A DNA stretch of 64,000 nt from Bifidobacterium catenulatum PV20-2 (lineage in GTDB: Bacteria; Actinomycetota; Actinomycetes; Actinomycetales; Bifidobacteriaceae): positions 1,116,001-1,180,000 of the forward strand of contig NZ_CP007456.1 in assembly GCF_000800455.1 (NCBI RefSeq). The letters run 5' to 3'. Both the position numbers and the translations under genes were made by a program. Positions 53,295-62,948 of the stretch are shown here, in pieces. A model generated the notes under the pieces. The model worked only from the letters and a program-made list of their open reading frames with translations, was not told the DNA's origin and searched no databases. Numbering within the stretch: the first letter of the stretch is position 1; each line of letters starts with the position of its first letter.

Positions 53295-53338
53295 TGTGGA
53301 TAAGTGTGGATAAGTGTTCGCTCATCCACTTATCCACA
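53295..53338. promoter_or_regulatory. Three DnaA-box-like nonamers upstream of the pilin gene
   Basis: TGTGGATAA at 53295 and 53305 (10-bp spacing) and TTATCCACA at 53330 all match the DnaA-box consensus. GTGGATAAGTG (53306-53316) also pairs with CACTTATCCAC (53327-53337), so transcripts would form an 11-bp stem. It may be a DnaA-regulated site or a 5' leader hairpin for the pilin gene at 53443. Confidence 0.6.
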
Positions 53339-53442
53339 GATTTTCTTAAGGAGGTGGCGGGCGAATATTGGTTTCTGCCATGCTGGCTGCACGCATAAGC
53401 GAAGACGCCTATGCGACAACCAACAACCAAAGAAGGTGAACC

Positions 53443-55122
53443 ATGACACAACGCATCATACGCCGCCGATGTGCAGCATTCCTCGCCATTGGCGCGATGT
53501 TGGCTCTCGCTATGCCGAGCACGGCCCAAGCTGCTCCACAATTGGCCGATCTGGACGTCAAACAGTCCATGAGCGTGAAAGCAAGCAGCGGGGAAAGCCT
53601 TGAAGGCAAGGACCTCCGCGCCATCCAACTCGCCACATACACTGCGGCAAGCGTGGACGGCAACACGATCGTCGGCTATGATCTGACCACGAACACGGCA
53701 TTGGCGTCAGATATCACCGCGGCGGCCAAAACAGCCGGAGCCACCGACGCGAATCTCACCGTCAACGGCAAAAACGATCCGATGGTGTGGGTGGTGAAAA
53801 ATCTGACCGACTCACGCAGCGATCCGTGGAGCGGAAAGCTACGCAACTTCTGCAATAGTCTCGCCAAACAAACCAACTTCGCCAAACAGGAGGGAACGGC
53901 GGTCTCCACGCTCAGCCAAGACAAAACCACCATGTCGACCGGCAACGTGCTCGTGCCGGGAATCTACGCCATCGTGGACCGTACACCGGCAACAACCACG
54001 CCAAGCAGTGGAACCGCCGTCAAAACAACCGCGTCCATCATGATGATGAACGGCACCGCGGTCAACGGCATCAGCCAACTGCGCACGGCCAATGGCACGA
54101 CCTTGACGCTCGGACAGGTGATCTACAAGGTATCCAGCGTGGAAACACCCGATAAAAAAGTCAATGTCGGCAGCACGTGGAAAGACAGCGCATCCGAAGC
54201 GATAGGCAAGAACCTGACCTACCGCGTGACGCAGAAAATACCCAACTGGACAGGCTACGACCACTACTATCTCGCGTTGAACGACAAGCTCGGCGCAGGC
54301 CTCGACTATGGTTCGCTCACTTCAATCACCGTCGGCGGCAAAACATTGGCAAGCACGTTCTACAAGGAAAACGTCAACGGCAAAACCGTCAGCTGGCTGT
54401 TCGGCGTCAACGGAGACATCCTCGCCTCGGACGCATCAAAGGCAGCCCTACCGGTCGGCGCGACGATCACCGTCACCTACACGGCCCGCCTCAACGGCAA
54501 CGCGGTCATCGGAAGCCCCTGCAACGTCAACTCCATCGACCTGGAATACTCCCACAACCCCAACGCATGGCAGGACCACAACAACCAGCCCGGCAACGAG
54601 GTCAAAGTCTGCACCGGTGAAATCGCATTGCGCAAGGTCGACGCCAAAAACCAAAAGCTCACCGGCGCGAAATTCACCATCGCCCAGGGCACCAACGACA
54701 AAACACCTTTGAAACTCGTGTCACTCGGCGACGGCAGCTACCGCCTCGCCACCAATGGCGACACCACAACCACCACCACGTTCGAAGCCGGAGAAACCAA
54801 AATCCAAGGACTCAAAGGCACATACACCATCACCGAAACACAAGCGCCCCAAGACTACTCGTCGCTCATGCTGCCCAGCGCAGTCGTCACCGTCAACGTT
54901 GATGACGCCACCATGACGTGGAGCATCGACGTCAAATCCGATCCCAACAACCTCATCAAAAAAGATGACAGCCACACCGTGGCCGTCACCAACATCCGCA
55001 CTATCACCGAAATACCGTTGACCGGCGCCGCAGGATTGACCATGCTTTTCAGCATCGCAGCGCTCCTCTTCATAGGAGGCATCGTAATGCTGCGCATGTG
55101 CAAATCAGCCGACGACCGCTAA
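53443..55122 (+). CDS. Sortase-anchored major pilin / fimbrial subunit
   Basis: A 559-residue surface protein. A signal peptide (about 1-28) ends AQAA. The body has isopeptide-type domains. GEIALRKVDAKNQKLTGAKFTIA begins a SpaA-like C-terminal domain. TYTITETQAPQDYSS is the E-box. The C-terminus has the sorting signal IPLTG (about 524-528), a hydrophobic segment and a positively charged tail. It is polymerised by the class C sortase encoded next to it and probably mediates adhesion to the gut surface. GAAGGTG precedes the ATG. Confidence 0.88.
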   Translation: MTQRIIRRRCAAFLAIGAMLALAMPSTAQAAPQLADLDVKQSMSVKASSGESLEGKDLRAIQLATYTAASVDGNTIVGYDLTTNTALASDITAAAKTAGATDANLTVNGKNDPMVWVVKNLTDSRSDPWSGKLRNFCNSLAKQTNFAKQEGTAVSTLSQDKTTMSTGNVLVPGIYAIVDRTPATTTPSSGTAVKTTASIMMMNGTAVNGISQLRTANGTTLTLGQVIYKVSSVETPDKKVNVGSTWKDSASEAIGKNLTYRVTQKIPNWTGYDHYYLALNDKLGAGLDYGSLTSITVGGKTLASTFYKENVNGKTVSWLFGVNGDILASDASKAALPVGATITVTYTARLNGNAVIGSPCNVNSIDLEYSHNPNAWQDHNNQPGNEVKVCTGEIALRKVDAKNQKLTGAKFTIAQGTNDKTPLKLVSLGDGSYRLATNGDTTTTTTFEAGETKIQGLKGTYTITETQAPQDYSSLMLPSAVVTVNVDDATMTWSIDVKSDPNNLIKKDDSHTVAVTNIRTITEIPLTGAAGLTMLFSIAALLFIGGIVMLRMCKSADDR

Positions 55123-55146
55123 CCGGCATCCAACGATAGGAAACAC

Positions 55147-56151
55147 ATGACGGTTCCCACACACGGCAAACCCCGACACAAAAGCACGTCGGCAAAACAC
55201 AACATCATCCGATGGTGCGTGGGAACCGTCATGCTCACCGCAACGGCACTCATCATCAGCATCCCCCTGATCATGCGCACCGAAGACAACATCCAACAAG
55301 CAGCCAACGTCAAAGCGTACGCAGCCACCGTCACCAACACCACAGACACGGCAATCCAAGAAAGCAAACGGCAGGCGAAACTCTACAACGCACGCCTCGC
55401 CAGCCGAACCGACAATCAAACCGACAACCAGACAAAACATGAAGCCCCAACACAAAACCCCATCGAATACAACCAACAACTCGTCATCCCGCCCAGCGAC
55501 ATCATGGCAACCATCAACTACCCAAAACTCGGCATCAACCTACCCATACGCCACGGAACAAGCGAACAAACGCTCGCCATCGGCGCCGGACACTGGGCGG
55601 GAACATCACTGCCGATCGGGGGAGTAGGAACCCACACCGTCATCACCGCACATCGAGGACTCGCCGACAAACTCATGTTCACCAAACTCGACCAAGCCCG
55701 CGAAGGCGATGAATTCACCATCACCACCCTCGGTGAAACCCTCACCTACCAAGTGCAAACCATCCGCACCATCACCCCAGACGATTTCACTTGGATAAAC
55801 AAGCGCGACAACACCGCCGATCGGGCCACGCTCATGACCTGCACCCCATACGGCATCAACACACACCGACTCCTCGTCACAGGAACACGCATCCCAAACC
55901 ACGACGAATGCCTGCCCGAAACAGGCTGCCTCACCGACGGAACACTCGCCATCACAGCGTTCGCGCTCACCACCGTATGGGCAATCATCATCGCGCTCGC
56001 ACGCCACAGTTACAATGAGATGCATGATCGACGAAGTATTGTTCCTACGCCACGGACGCACCGCCTACAACCTCGCAAGACGGCTACAAGGCCAAATCGA
56101 CATTCCCCTCGACATCGTCGGCAGGTGGCAGGCCGACCAAAGCGCTTATGA
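55147..56151 (+). CDS. Class C sortase (pilus polymerase)
   Basis: A 334-residue sortase: N-terminal membrane segment (VMLTATALIISIPLIM), the catalytic His in VITAHRG (about 169), the nucleophile in TLMTCTPYGINTHRLLVTGTR (Cys about 232) and a second membrane segment near the C-terminus. That layout is class C, which joins pilin subunits. It lies 24 bases after the pilin stop. The last ~45 residues are His/Arg-rich and are read through the start of the next gene in another frame. Confidence 0.88.
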   Translation: MTVPTHGKPRHKSTSAKHNIIRWCVGTVMLTATALIISIPLIMRTEDNIQQAANVKAYAATVTNTTDTAIQESKRQAKLYNARLASRTDNQTDNQTKHEAPTQNPIEYNQQLVIPPSDIMATINYPKLGINLPIRHGTSEQTLAIGAGHWAGTSLPIGGVGTHTVITAHRGLADKLMFTKLDQAREGDEFTITTLGETLTYQVQTIRTITPDDFTWINKRDNTADRATLMTCTPYGINTHRLLVTGTRIPNHDECLPETGCLTDGTLAITAFALTTVWAIIIALARHSYNEMHDRRSIVPTPRTHRLQPRKTATRPNRHSPRHRRQVAGRPKRL

Positions 56152-56866
56152 ACTCGCCAAAACATACTATTGGGCGAAGGTCGCGCACCTCGCCGGCCAT
56201 AATGACGAACTCGCCCAACCCGCATACGAGGGCGCGTATCTCGCTGATCTCAACGAAATCAACGAGGCGCCGGCCGCAAGACGACGCATGGTCGTCGTGT
56301 CGTCAGACCTTTTCCGCGCCCAACAGACCGCTCACGCCATCGCCGACCTTCTCGGACTTGACGTAGCCCTCGACCCACGCCTGCGCGAACGCAGCTTCGG
56401 CGAATGGGAGGGCATGACCCGTGAGGAGATTCTCGAACAGTACGCCGACGACTACCATTCATGGCGTGCCCACACCGGAGGCGAAACCAAGCATGGCGTC
56501 GAAAGCCGTCGGCATACCGGCCAGCGTGGCGTCCAAGCCATCCGAAGCATCATCGCCGAACATGTCGGCGATACCACGCCAACCACGCTGCTCGTCGTCG
56601 GCCACGGATCATGGATCGTGGCTACCGTCGCCGTGTTGCTCGACATGGATCCGGATGATCTCAACAATCTCGGCGCCATGCGCAACGCCTTCTGGACGCG
56701 GATGAGCGTCGATGCAAGCCGTGGCCCCGCCGAACCCGACACATGGCAGTGGAAGCTCGACACCTTCAACCAAGGTCCGGCCATCGCCGCGCTTACGGAC
56801 TGGGAAAACGGGCCGAAGGAATTGCGCGGCCCGAACATGCCGTTATGGAAGCCCATCAGGCAGTGA
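56024..56866 (+). CDS. Histidine phosphatase family protein, paralogue 2
   Basis: A 280-residue protein with LFLRHGRTAYN (catalytic His10), RERSFGEWEG and VVGHGSWI. It shares with the protein at 48450 the stretch RLQGQIDIPLD and overall order of motifs. An insertion (about 45-75) is unique here. It begins within the sortase gene, giving an overlap of 128 bp (or 137 bp from ATG 56015). Substrate unknown. Confidence 0.83.
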   Translation: MIDEVLFLRHGRTAYNLARRLQGQIDIPLDIVGRWQADQSAYELAKTYYWAKVAHLAGHNDELAQPAYEGAYLADLNEINEAPAARRRMVVVSSDLFRAQQTAHAIADLLGLDVALDPRLRERSFGEWEGMTREEILEQYADDYHSWRAHTGGETKHGVESRRHTGQRGVQAIRSIIAEHVGDTTPTTLLVVGHGSWIVATVAVLLDMDPDDLNNLGAMRNAFWTRMSVDASRGPAEPDTWQWKLDTFNQGPAIAALTDWENGPKELRGPNMPLWKPIRQ

Positions 56867-56886
56867 TATGCAGTGGCATGCGGTAA

Positions 56887-56913
56887 CCCACGGTGGCCGT
56901 TACTCACCGTGGG
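56887..56913 (+). terminator. Stem-loop after the phosphatase
   Basis: CCCACGGTG/CACCGTGGG, 9-bp perfect stem, without T run. Confidence 0.5.
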
Positions 56914-57109
56914 CGCATGCAGCGAACATGAATTCTCGATGAAATCTCCGGCTCGTGGTCCGCTAGCTCTCAAGGTTGGACTATCCTAAATAAGGTTGTT
57001 TGCCCGAATGGTCCACGAACGGTCTCAAAAGACTGATTGCAGGAGACGTTGGATTCGGGCTGCCGTACAGCGATAGAACGTTGGAAAGCGCGAAAGGCGG
57101 GTGAGAGAC

Positions 57110-58060
57110 ATGTTGAGAATGTTCAGAACGATTAACGGTCAGGTGGAGCAGATTCAAAAACCCGAAAACGGATCCTGGTTATGCCTTTCGGATCCGACCG
57201 ATGTGGAGCTCGCCAACGTTTCCATGGAAACCGGCGTCGATCTCGCCGACTTGCGCGCCCCGCTTGATGACGAGGAACGGTCCCGTGTGGACGTGGAAGA
57301 CGATTACACGATGATCATCGTCGACATTCCAACCGTCGAGGAGCGTGGCGGGCGAGACTGGTACGAGACCATCCCGTTGTCGATCATCATCACGCAGTCG
57401 TCCATCATCACCGTCTGCATGCAGGACACTCCGGTGCTGCACCCGTTCATGGAAGGCACGATCCGCGGTTTCAACACGTATATGAAAACGCGTTTCATCC
57501 TGCAGATCCTGTACCGCAACGCCACCATGTATCTGCGGTATTTGCGCATCATTGACCGTGAAAGCGACAAGCTCGAACTCAAACTGCGCCATTCCATGCA
57601 GAATCGTGAGATTCTCATGCTGCTCGAATTGAGTAAGACGTTGGTCTACTTCACCACGTCGCTCAAGTCGAACGAAATCGTGATGGAAAAGCTGACCACG
57701 CTGCCGCGCATCAAGCAGTATCCGGAAGACGAGGATCTGCTCGACGACGTCATCACCGAAAACAAGCAGGCTATCGAGATGGCCAACATCTACAGCGGCG
57801 TTCTTGCCAACATGACCGACGCGTTCGCGTCGATCGTGTCGAACAATCTGAACAACGTGATGCGCATCTTCACGATCATCTCCATCACGCTGTCGATTCC
57901 GACATTGATCTTCTCGATGTACGGCATGAATTTCCAGGAGGGCATGCTGGGCATGCCGTTGACAGACAAGCCGTGGGGCTTCGCCGTGATCATCGGAATC
58001 TCGCTGGTCGTTTCGGCCATCGTCACCTGGTTCCTGACACGTTCACGCATGTTCAAGTAG
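57110..58060 (+). CDS. CorA family divalent cation transporter
   Basis: A 316-residue protein with a large N-terminal cytoplasmic domain, a long helix, then two C-terminal membrane segments. The signature YGMNF (about 270-274) ends the first segment. CorA proteins form pentamers that import Mg2+ and sometimes Co2+. Length is normal. The ATG at 57110 is nine bases after AGGCGGG; a GTG at 57101 is possible but too close to the ribosome site. Confidence 0.9.
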   Translation: MLRMFRTINGQVEQIQKPENGSWLCLSDPTDVELANVSMETGVDLADLRAPLDDEERSRVDVEDDYTMIIVDIPTVEERGGRDWYETIPLSIIITQSSIITVCMQDTPVLHPFMEGTIRGFNTYMKTRFILQILYRNATMYLRYLRIIDRESDKLELKLRHSMQNREILMLLELSKTLVYFTTSLKSNEIVMEKLTTLPRIKQYPEDEDLLDDVITENKQAIEMANIYSGVLANMTDAFASIVSNNLNNVMRIFTIISITLSIPTLIFSMYGMNFQEGMLGMPLTDKPWGFAVIIGISLVVSAIVTWFLTRSRMFK

Positions 58061-58080
58061 AATCGCGTAGAATCACGCGT

Positions 58081-58938
58081 ATGCTGCGTCTGTCACGAAA
58101 CATTTCCGCGTTGGTATGTGCCGCTTCGGTCGTATTGGGTACGAGCGCGTGCGGCACTTCCATTTCCGTCGTCACCAATGGTCTTGCCCAAGGGCCGACC
58201 ATTTCGATTGGCGTGGCCGCGGACCAGCCTGGTTTGGGTTTTCTGCATGGGGGAGAGTATTCGGGTTTCGATGTTTCCGTGGCGCAATACGTGGCGAACA
58301 CGTTGGGATTCGCGCAAAAACAGATCGTGTTCAAACAGGTGCTGCCGTCAACGCGCGTTTCGTCGCTTGAAGACGGCACTGTGGACATGGTGGTCGATGC
58401 TTTCGCCGCTGATGACGTTCAGGATGGTGAGGTTGAGCTTGCAGGACCGTATCTGACCGTGCATGCGGCATTGCTGGTGCGTTCCGACAGTGCAGGAACC
58501 ATCACAGGAACCGACGATCTTGCCGGAAAAACGGTATGCGTGGCCAAAGGCGGAATGCCCGCCGATGGCGTGCGAAATCTTGCGGAAGATGTGACCGTGA
58601 GCGAACGCGACACGTATCCGCAGTGCGAAACGGCATTGATGATCGGACAGGCGGACGCCATTGCAGCCGACGACGCCATAGCGGCGGGCCTCGCATCCAA
58701 CAGGGGAGGCGGGTACCTTAAGGTCGTAGGCGAAACGTTCGGCGAACGCTCGTATGCGATCGCAGTCAAATCCGGCCAATCCACGCTTGCCGAACAGGTC
58801 GACGCCGCATTGCAGTCCATGATGGACGACGGCTCATGGAGGCAGACCATAGATGAGATGAAACAGTCGATTGGCTACGTTCCCGACATGTCGATCAACC
58901 CTCCCGCGATAACGCGCTCGGCGGCGTCGGAAGGCTGA
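58081..58938 (+). CDS. Amino-acid-binding lipoprotein (SBP family 3)
   Basis: A 285-residue lipoprotein: lipobox LGTSAC (Cys24), then the family 3 fold with ISIGVAADQPGLGF, GFDVSVAQYVANTLGF, SLEDGTVDMVVDAF and DDLAGKTVCVAKGG. This resembles glutamate/glutamine binders of ABC importers. No permease or ATPase gene lies nearby, so it acts with components encoded elsewhere or has lost them. Confidence 0.85.
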   Translation: MLRLSRNISALVCAASVVLGTSACGTSISVVTNGLAQGPTISIGVAADQPGLGFLHGGEYSGFDVSVAQYVANTLGFAQKQIVFKQVLPSTRVSSLEDGTVDMVVDAFAADDVQDGEVELAGPYLTVHAALLVRSDSAGTITGTDDLAGKTVCVAKGGMPADGVRNLAEDVTVSERDTYPQCETALMIGQADAIAADDAIAAGLASNRGGGYLKVVGETFGERSYAIAVKSGQSTLAEQVDAALQSMMDDGSWRQTIDEMKQSIGYVPDMSINPPAITRSAASEG

Positions 58939-59032
58939 CGGTCCTCGCCTTGCATGACGCTTTGCCAAACGCTTCTTGCATAATGATTGACGCCTTGCGA
59001 AGTGTCCAGTTGCGCGGCTAGTTTCATGCATT

Positions 59033-62005
59033 ATGAGTGACATTGAGAAAAGCGCGCAGGCGCAGTCGAACGAACCAGCCGAGCCGTCGTTCCGTTACAA
59101 TGCGGATCTGGCTCAGGGCATTGAGGAAAAATGGCAGAAGATTTGGGATGACGAAGGCACTTTCTGGGCTGCCAACGTCAACGGCGATCTGAAGGACGGC
59201 AAGGGACGTAACGCCGAAGGGCGTCCGTCGTATTTCGCGATGGACATGTTCCCGTATCCATCGGGCAAGGGCCTGCATGTGGGCCACCCGTTGGGCTACC
59301 TTGCCACCGATGTGGTCAGCCGCTACCACCGCATGAAGGGCGAGAACGTGCTGCACGCCATGGGCTATGACGCCTTCGGTCTGCCGGCCGAGCAGTATGC
59401 GGTCCAGACCGGCCAGCATCCGCGCATCACCACCGAGCAGAACATCGCCAACATGCGCCGTCAGCTGCACCGCATGGGCCTGAGCTTCGACAACCGTCGT
59501 TCCTTCGCCACCATCGATCCTGGCTACGTGCGTTGGACCCAGTGGATCTTCTCCCGCATCTATGATTCCTGGTACGACGAGGATGCCACCAATCCGTCTG
59601 GTTCCAAGGGCTGCGCACGCCCGATCAGCACACTGGTGGAGCAGTTCGAATCCGGAGAGCGTGAGATTCCGGGATTCGCAGGCAAGCAGTGGGGAGACCT
59701 GAGCGAAGCCGAACAGGCCGACGTGCTCAACGACTTCCGTTTGGCCTACATCTCTAAGTCCCCGGTGAACTGGTGCCCGGGCCTGGGCACGGTGCTCGCC
59801 AACGAGGAGGTCACCGCCGAAGGCAAGTCCGAACGTGGCAACTTTCCGGTGTTCCAGCGTGAGCTGCGCCAGTGGTCCATGCGCATCACCGCATACGGCC
59901 ACCGTCTGATCGAAGATCTTGATGGCATCGACTGGCCGGAGAAGGTCAAGCTCATGCAGCGCAATTGGATCGGCGAATCCCACGGTGCTTCCGTGCATTT
60001 CGAGGTCGAAACCCCGAACGGCGTCAAAGACATGGAGATCTACACTACCCGTCCCGATACCCTGTTCGGCACCACGTTCGCCGTAGTCTCCCCGGAGCAT
60101 CACCTGCTCGAAGACGTTCCCGCCGAATGGCCGGCCGAGACTCCGGAAGACTGGAAGGGTGGCTATGCCACTCCGGTCGAGGCAGTGAAGGCCTACCGTT
60201 TGGCTGCGGAATCCAAGACTTCCAAGGACCGTGTTGACGAGGCTGGCGAGAAGACTGGCCTGTTCACCGGCCTGTACGCCAGCAACCCGATCACCGGAGC
60301 CAAGCTGCCGCTGTTCACTGCGGATTACGTGCTCATGGACTACGGCACCGGCGCCATCATGGCCGTGCCGGGCGGCGACCAGCGCGATTACGATTTCGCG
60401 CTCAAGTTCGGCCTGCCGGTCATCTACACCGTGCAGCCGCTGGCCGAATCCGGCGACGATCTGGCCAACTATGAAGGCAAGGCGCCGTTCGTCTCCCACG
60501 ATGGCATCGTCATCAACTCCTCCGTGGACGCCACCCGCGCCAAGGGCGACGCGTTGAGCCTCAACGGCCTGCGCGTGGACGAGGCCATCGACAAGGTGAA
60601 CGCATGGCTGGAAGAGGCCGGTGTCGGCAAGGGCACGGTCAGCTACCGTCTGCGCGACTGGCTGTTCAGCCGTCAGCGTTATTGGGGGGAACCGTTCCCG
60701 ATCGTTTATGGCGAGGACGGCACTCCGCACCTGCTGCCGGACGACCAGCTGCCGATCAACCTGCCGGACGTGCCGGACTACAGTCCGAAGACCTTCGATC
60801 CGGAAGACGCCGAATCCAATCCTGAAGCTCCGCTGAGTCGCAACGAGGATTGGGTGAAGGTCGAACTCGACTTGGGCGACGGCAAGAAGACCTACTATCG
60901 CGACACTAACACCATGCCGAACTGGGCCGGCTCCTGCTGGTACTACATGCGCTACCTCGATCCGACCGACACCGAACACATGGTCGAGAAGAGCGAGTTC
61001 GACTATTGGATGGGTCCGAACCACAATGAGACCACCGGCAAGTCCGGCGGCGTGGATCTGTACATCGGTGGTGTGGAACATGCCGTGTTGCACTTGCTGT
61101 ACTCCCGTTTCTGGCACAAGGTGCTGTTCGACCTCGGTTTCGTCGATTCCGCGGAACCATTCCACAAACTGTTCAACCAGGGCATGATCCAGGCGTACGC
61201 CTACACCGATGACCGTGGCCAGTACGTGCCGGCCGCCGAAGTGGTGGAAGGACCGGCCGATGCCAACGGCGAGCCGACCTTCACTTGGAACGGCGAACAT
61301 GCCAACCGTGAGTTCGGCAAGATGGGCAAGAGCCTGAAGAACATCATCACGCCGGACGACATGTACTCGAACTACGGTGCCGACACTTTCCGCCTGTACG
61401 AGATGGGCATGGGCCCGCTGGCCGAATCCCGCCCGTGGAACACGCGCAACGTGGTCGGGTCCATGCGTTTCCTGCAGCGCCTGTGGCGTAACGTCGTCGA
61501 CGAGAACACCGGCGAAGTGCACGTCACCGATGGCGAACTCGACACGAAGACGCTGAAGCTGCTGAACAACACGATCGCCGATGTGACCGTGGAAATGGAA
61601 GCGATGCGTCCGAACACGGCCATCGCCAAGCTCATCGTGCTCAACAATCACTTGACCAGCCTCAACGAGGTGCCGCGCGCAGCCGTCGAACCGCTGATTC
61701 TGATGCTTTCCCCGATCGCCCCGCACGTCTGCGAGGAACTGTGGAGCAAGCTCGGACACGGCGAATCGCTGGCGCACGCCGAATGGCCGAAGGCTGATGA
61801 ACGCTATGTCGGACAGGACACCGTCACCGCGGTCGTGCAGATCAAGGGCAAGGTTCGTGCCAAGCTTGAGGTTTCGCCCGACATCGACCCGAAGGAACTT
61901 GAGAAGATGGCGTTGGAAGCCGTTGCCGACCGTCTGGACGGCAAGGAACCGCGTAAGGTCATCGTCAAAGCTCCGAAGATCGTGTCCATCGTTCCCGCGG
62001 AATGA
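59033..62005 (+). CDS. leuS: Leucyl-tRNA synthetase
   Basis: A 990-residue class I enzyme that charges tRNA-Leu. The HIGH-type motif is FPYPSGKGLHVGHPLGYLATDV, and the KMSKS-type motif is GKMGKSLKNIITPDDM. The editing domain has TTRPDTLFGTTFAVVSPEH. The LeuRS-typical WYYMRYLDP and C-terminal anticodon-binding and tail domains are present. Length is typical of actinobacteria. It is followed by the competence genes. Confidence 0.97.
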   Translation: MSDIEKSAQAQSNEPAEPSFRYNADLAQGIEEKWQKIWDDEGTFWAANVNGDLKDGKGRNAEGRPSYFAMDMFPYPSGKGLHVGHPLGYLATDVVSRYHRMKGENVLHAMGYDAFGLPAEQYAVQTGQHPRITTEQNIANMRRQLHRMGLSFDNRRSFATIDPGYVRWTQWIFSRIYDSWYDEDATNPSGSKGCARPISTLVEQFESGEREIPGFAGKQWGDLSEAEQADVLNDFRLAYISKSPVNWCPGLGTVLANEEVTAEGKSERGNFPVFQRELRQWSMRITAYGHRLIEDLDGIDWPEKVKLMQRNWIGESHGASVHFEVETPNGVKDMEIYTTRPDTLFGTTFAVVSPEHHLLEDVPAEWPAETPEDWKGGYATPVEAVKAYRLAAESKTSKDRVDEAGEKTGLFTGLYASNPITGAKLPLFTADYVLMDYGTGAIMAVPGGDQRDYDFALKFGLPVIYTVQPLAESGDDLANYEGKAPFVSHDGIVINSSVDATRAKGDALSLNGLRVDEAIDKVNAWLEEAGVGKGTVSYRLRDWLFSRQRYWGEPFPIVYGEDGTPHLLPDDQLPINLPDVPDYSPKTFDPEDAESNPEAPLSRNEDWVKVELDLGDGKKTYYRDTNTMPNWAGSCWYYMRYLDPTDTEHMVEKSEFDYWMGPNHNETTGKSGGVDLYIGGVEHAVLHLLYSRFWHKVLFDLGFVDSAEPFHKLFNQGMIQAYAYTDDRGQYVPAAEVVEGPADANGEPTFTWNGEHANREFGKMGKSLKNIITPDDMYSNYGADTFRLYEMGMGPLAESRPWNTRNVVGSMRFLQRLWRNVVDENTGEVHVTDGELDTKTLKLLNNTIADVTVEMEAMRPNTAIAKLIVLNNHLTSLNEVPRAAVEPLILMLSPIAPHVCEELWSKLGHGESLAHAEWPKADERYVGQDTVTAVVQIKGKVRAKLEVSPDIDPKELEKMALEAVADRLDGKEPRKVIVKAPKIVSIVPAE

Positions 62006-62093
62006 TATTTCGAAAAACTTTTGAAACCAACGGCCGCTGACGAGGTTTCCAACAGGATGTGAACCGTTCCTGCATAAGGCGACACGCCGAATA

Positions 62094-62141
62094 TGTGGAT
62101 AACTCGCATCCTCCGACCACAGGGGTCGTTTCGACTGGACA
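62094..62141. repeat. Repeated intergenic element, copy 2 (DnaA-box-like)
   Basis: TGTGGATAACTC is followed by GCATCCTCCGACCACAGGGG and CGTTTCGACTGGACA. It differs from copy 1 (36922) by a two-base insertion, one further base and one substitution. It sits between leuS and comEA. Confidence 0.65.
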
Positions 62142-62171
62142 GTATGCCCGTGCATCCTCCAATTTGGATGC

Positions 62172-62948
62172 ATGGGCATTACTATTACCCCGCCAAGCAG
62201 GCGGAACAGGCAGGTCGAGACCACATCGCCGGCTACGCGGCGGCTGCGTGGACTTGGCGTGCCCGAAATGCATGAAAGGAACGCGCGCGGGCAAAACGTT
62301 CGCAGCGAACATGCTCCTTCCGCAACCCCTGAAGCATCTGTGGCAATCGCGGTAACTGCAACGCCTGAAATATCCCGTGAACAAACGTCGGAACTTGCGA
62401 AACCTTCATTGCGGGATCTGGCCGGGGTCAAACCTGCCGACAAGCCGATGGAACAGGGCGGGCCCAAACGTGATCGTCCACGACTCGTCTTTCAGCCAAT
62501 CCACGCGGTCATCGCCATACTCACCCTGTCGTGCGCGCTGTGCGCAAGTCTGACCATGCTTGTGCAACAAGCCATCCACTACAGCGCGCTCCAACAGACG
62601 CAGATCACGCAATCCGAACAATCTCAGGCGAACGGAACCACGAAAGACGGGACGTCATCTGCGGCGACAACACCAAACCAGCAGCCCTCCATGGAACAAA
62701 ACGGCCAGAACAAGCAAACATCCGAACCAACGGAACCTTCCGATCCGGCTGACGATCTGCTGAACATCAACACCGCTGAATCCGACGAACTGCAAACCTT
62801 GAAAGGCGTAGGCCCGGTGACCGCGCAACGCATCATCGACTACCGCAATCAGATCGGCCGTTTCGACAATGTCGACCAATTGTTGGAAGTCAAAGGCATC
62901 GGCGAGAAAACGCTGGCGAAATTCCGAGACCAGGTGTGCGCACGATGA
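62172..62948 (+). CDS. comEA: ComEA-type DNA-binding competence protein
   Basis: Up to 258 residues. A membrane segment (PIHAVIAILTLSCALCASLTML, about 116-137) is followed by a polar Gln/Ser/Thr linker. The C-terminal helix-hairpin-helix domain has LLNINTAESDELQTLKGVGPVTAQRIIDYR and VKGIGEKTLAKF. It binds incoming DNA at the outer membrane face. The ATG at 62172 lies in a hairpin (TGCATCC/GGATGCA) with little ribosome site, so the start may be at 62268. It overlaps comEC by four bases. Confidence 0.88.
   Translation: MGITITPPSRRNRQVETTSPATRRLRGLGVPEMHERNARGQNVRSEHAPSATPEASVAIAVTATPEISREQTSELAKPSLRDLAGVKPADKPMEQGGPKRDRPRLVFQPIHAVIAILTLSCALCASLTMLVQQAIHYSALQQTQITQSEQSQANGTTKDGTSSAATTPNQQPSMEQNGQNKQTSEPTEPSDPADDLLNINTAESDELQTLKGVGPVTAQRIIDYRNQIGRFDNVDQLLEVKGIGEKTLAKFRDQVCAR

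Noticed and set aside
59024..62467. Antisense frame of 1,147 codons opposite leuS
   Set aside because: leuS is certain on the plus strand; the antisense frame is His/Val/Gly-rich noise.
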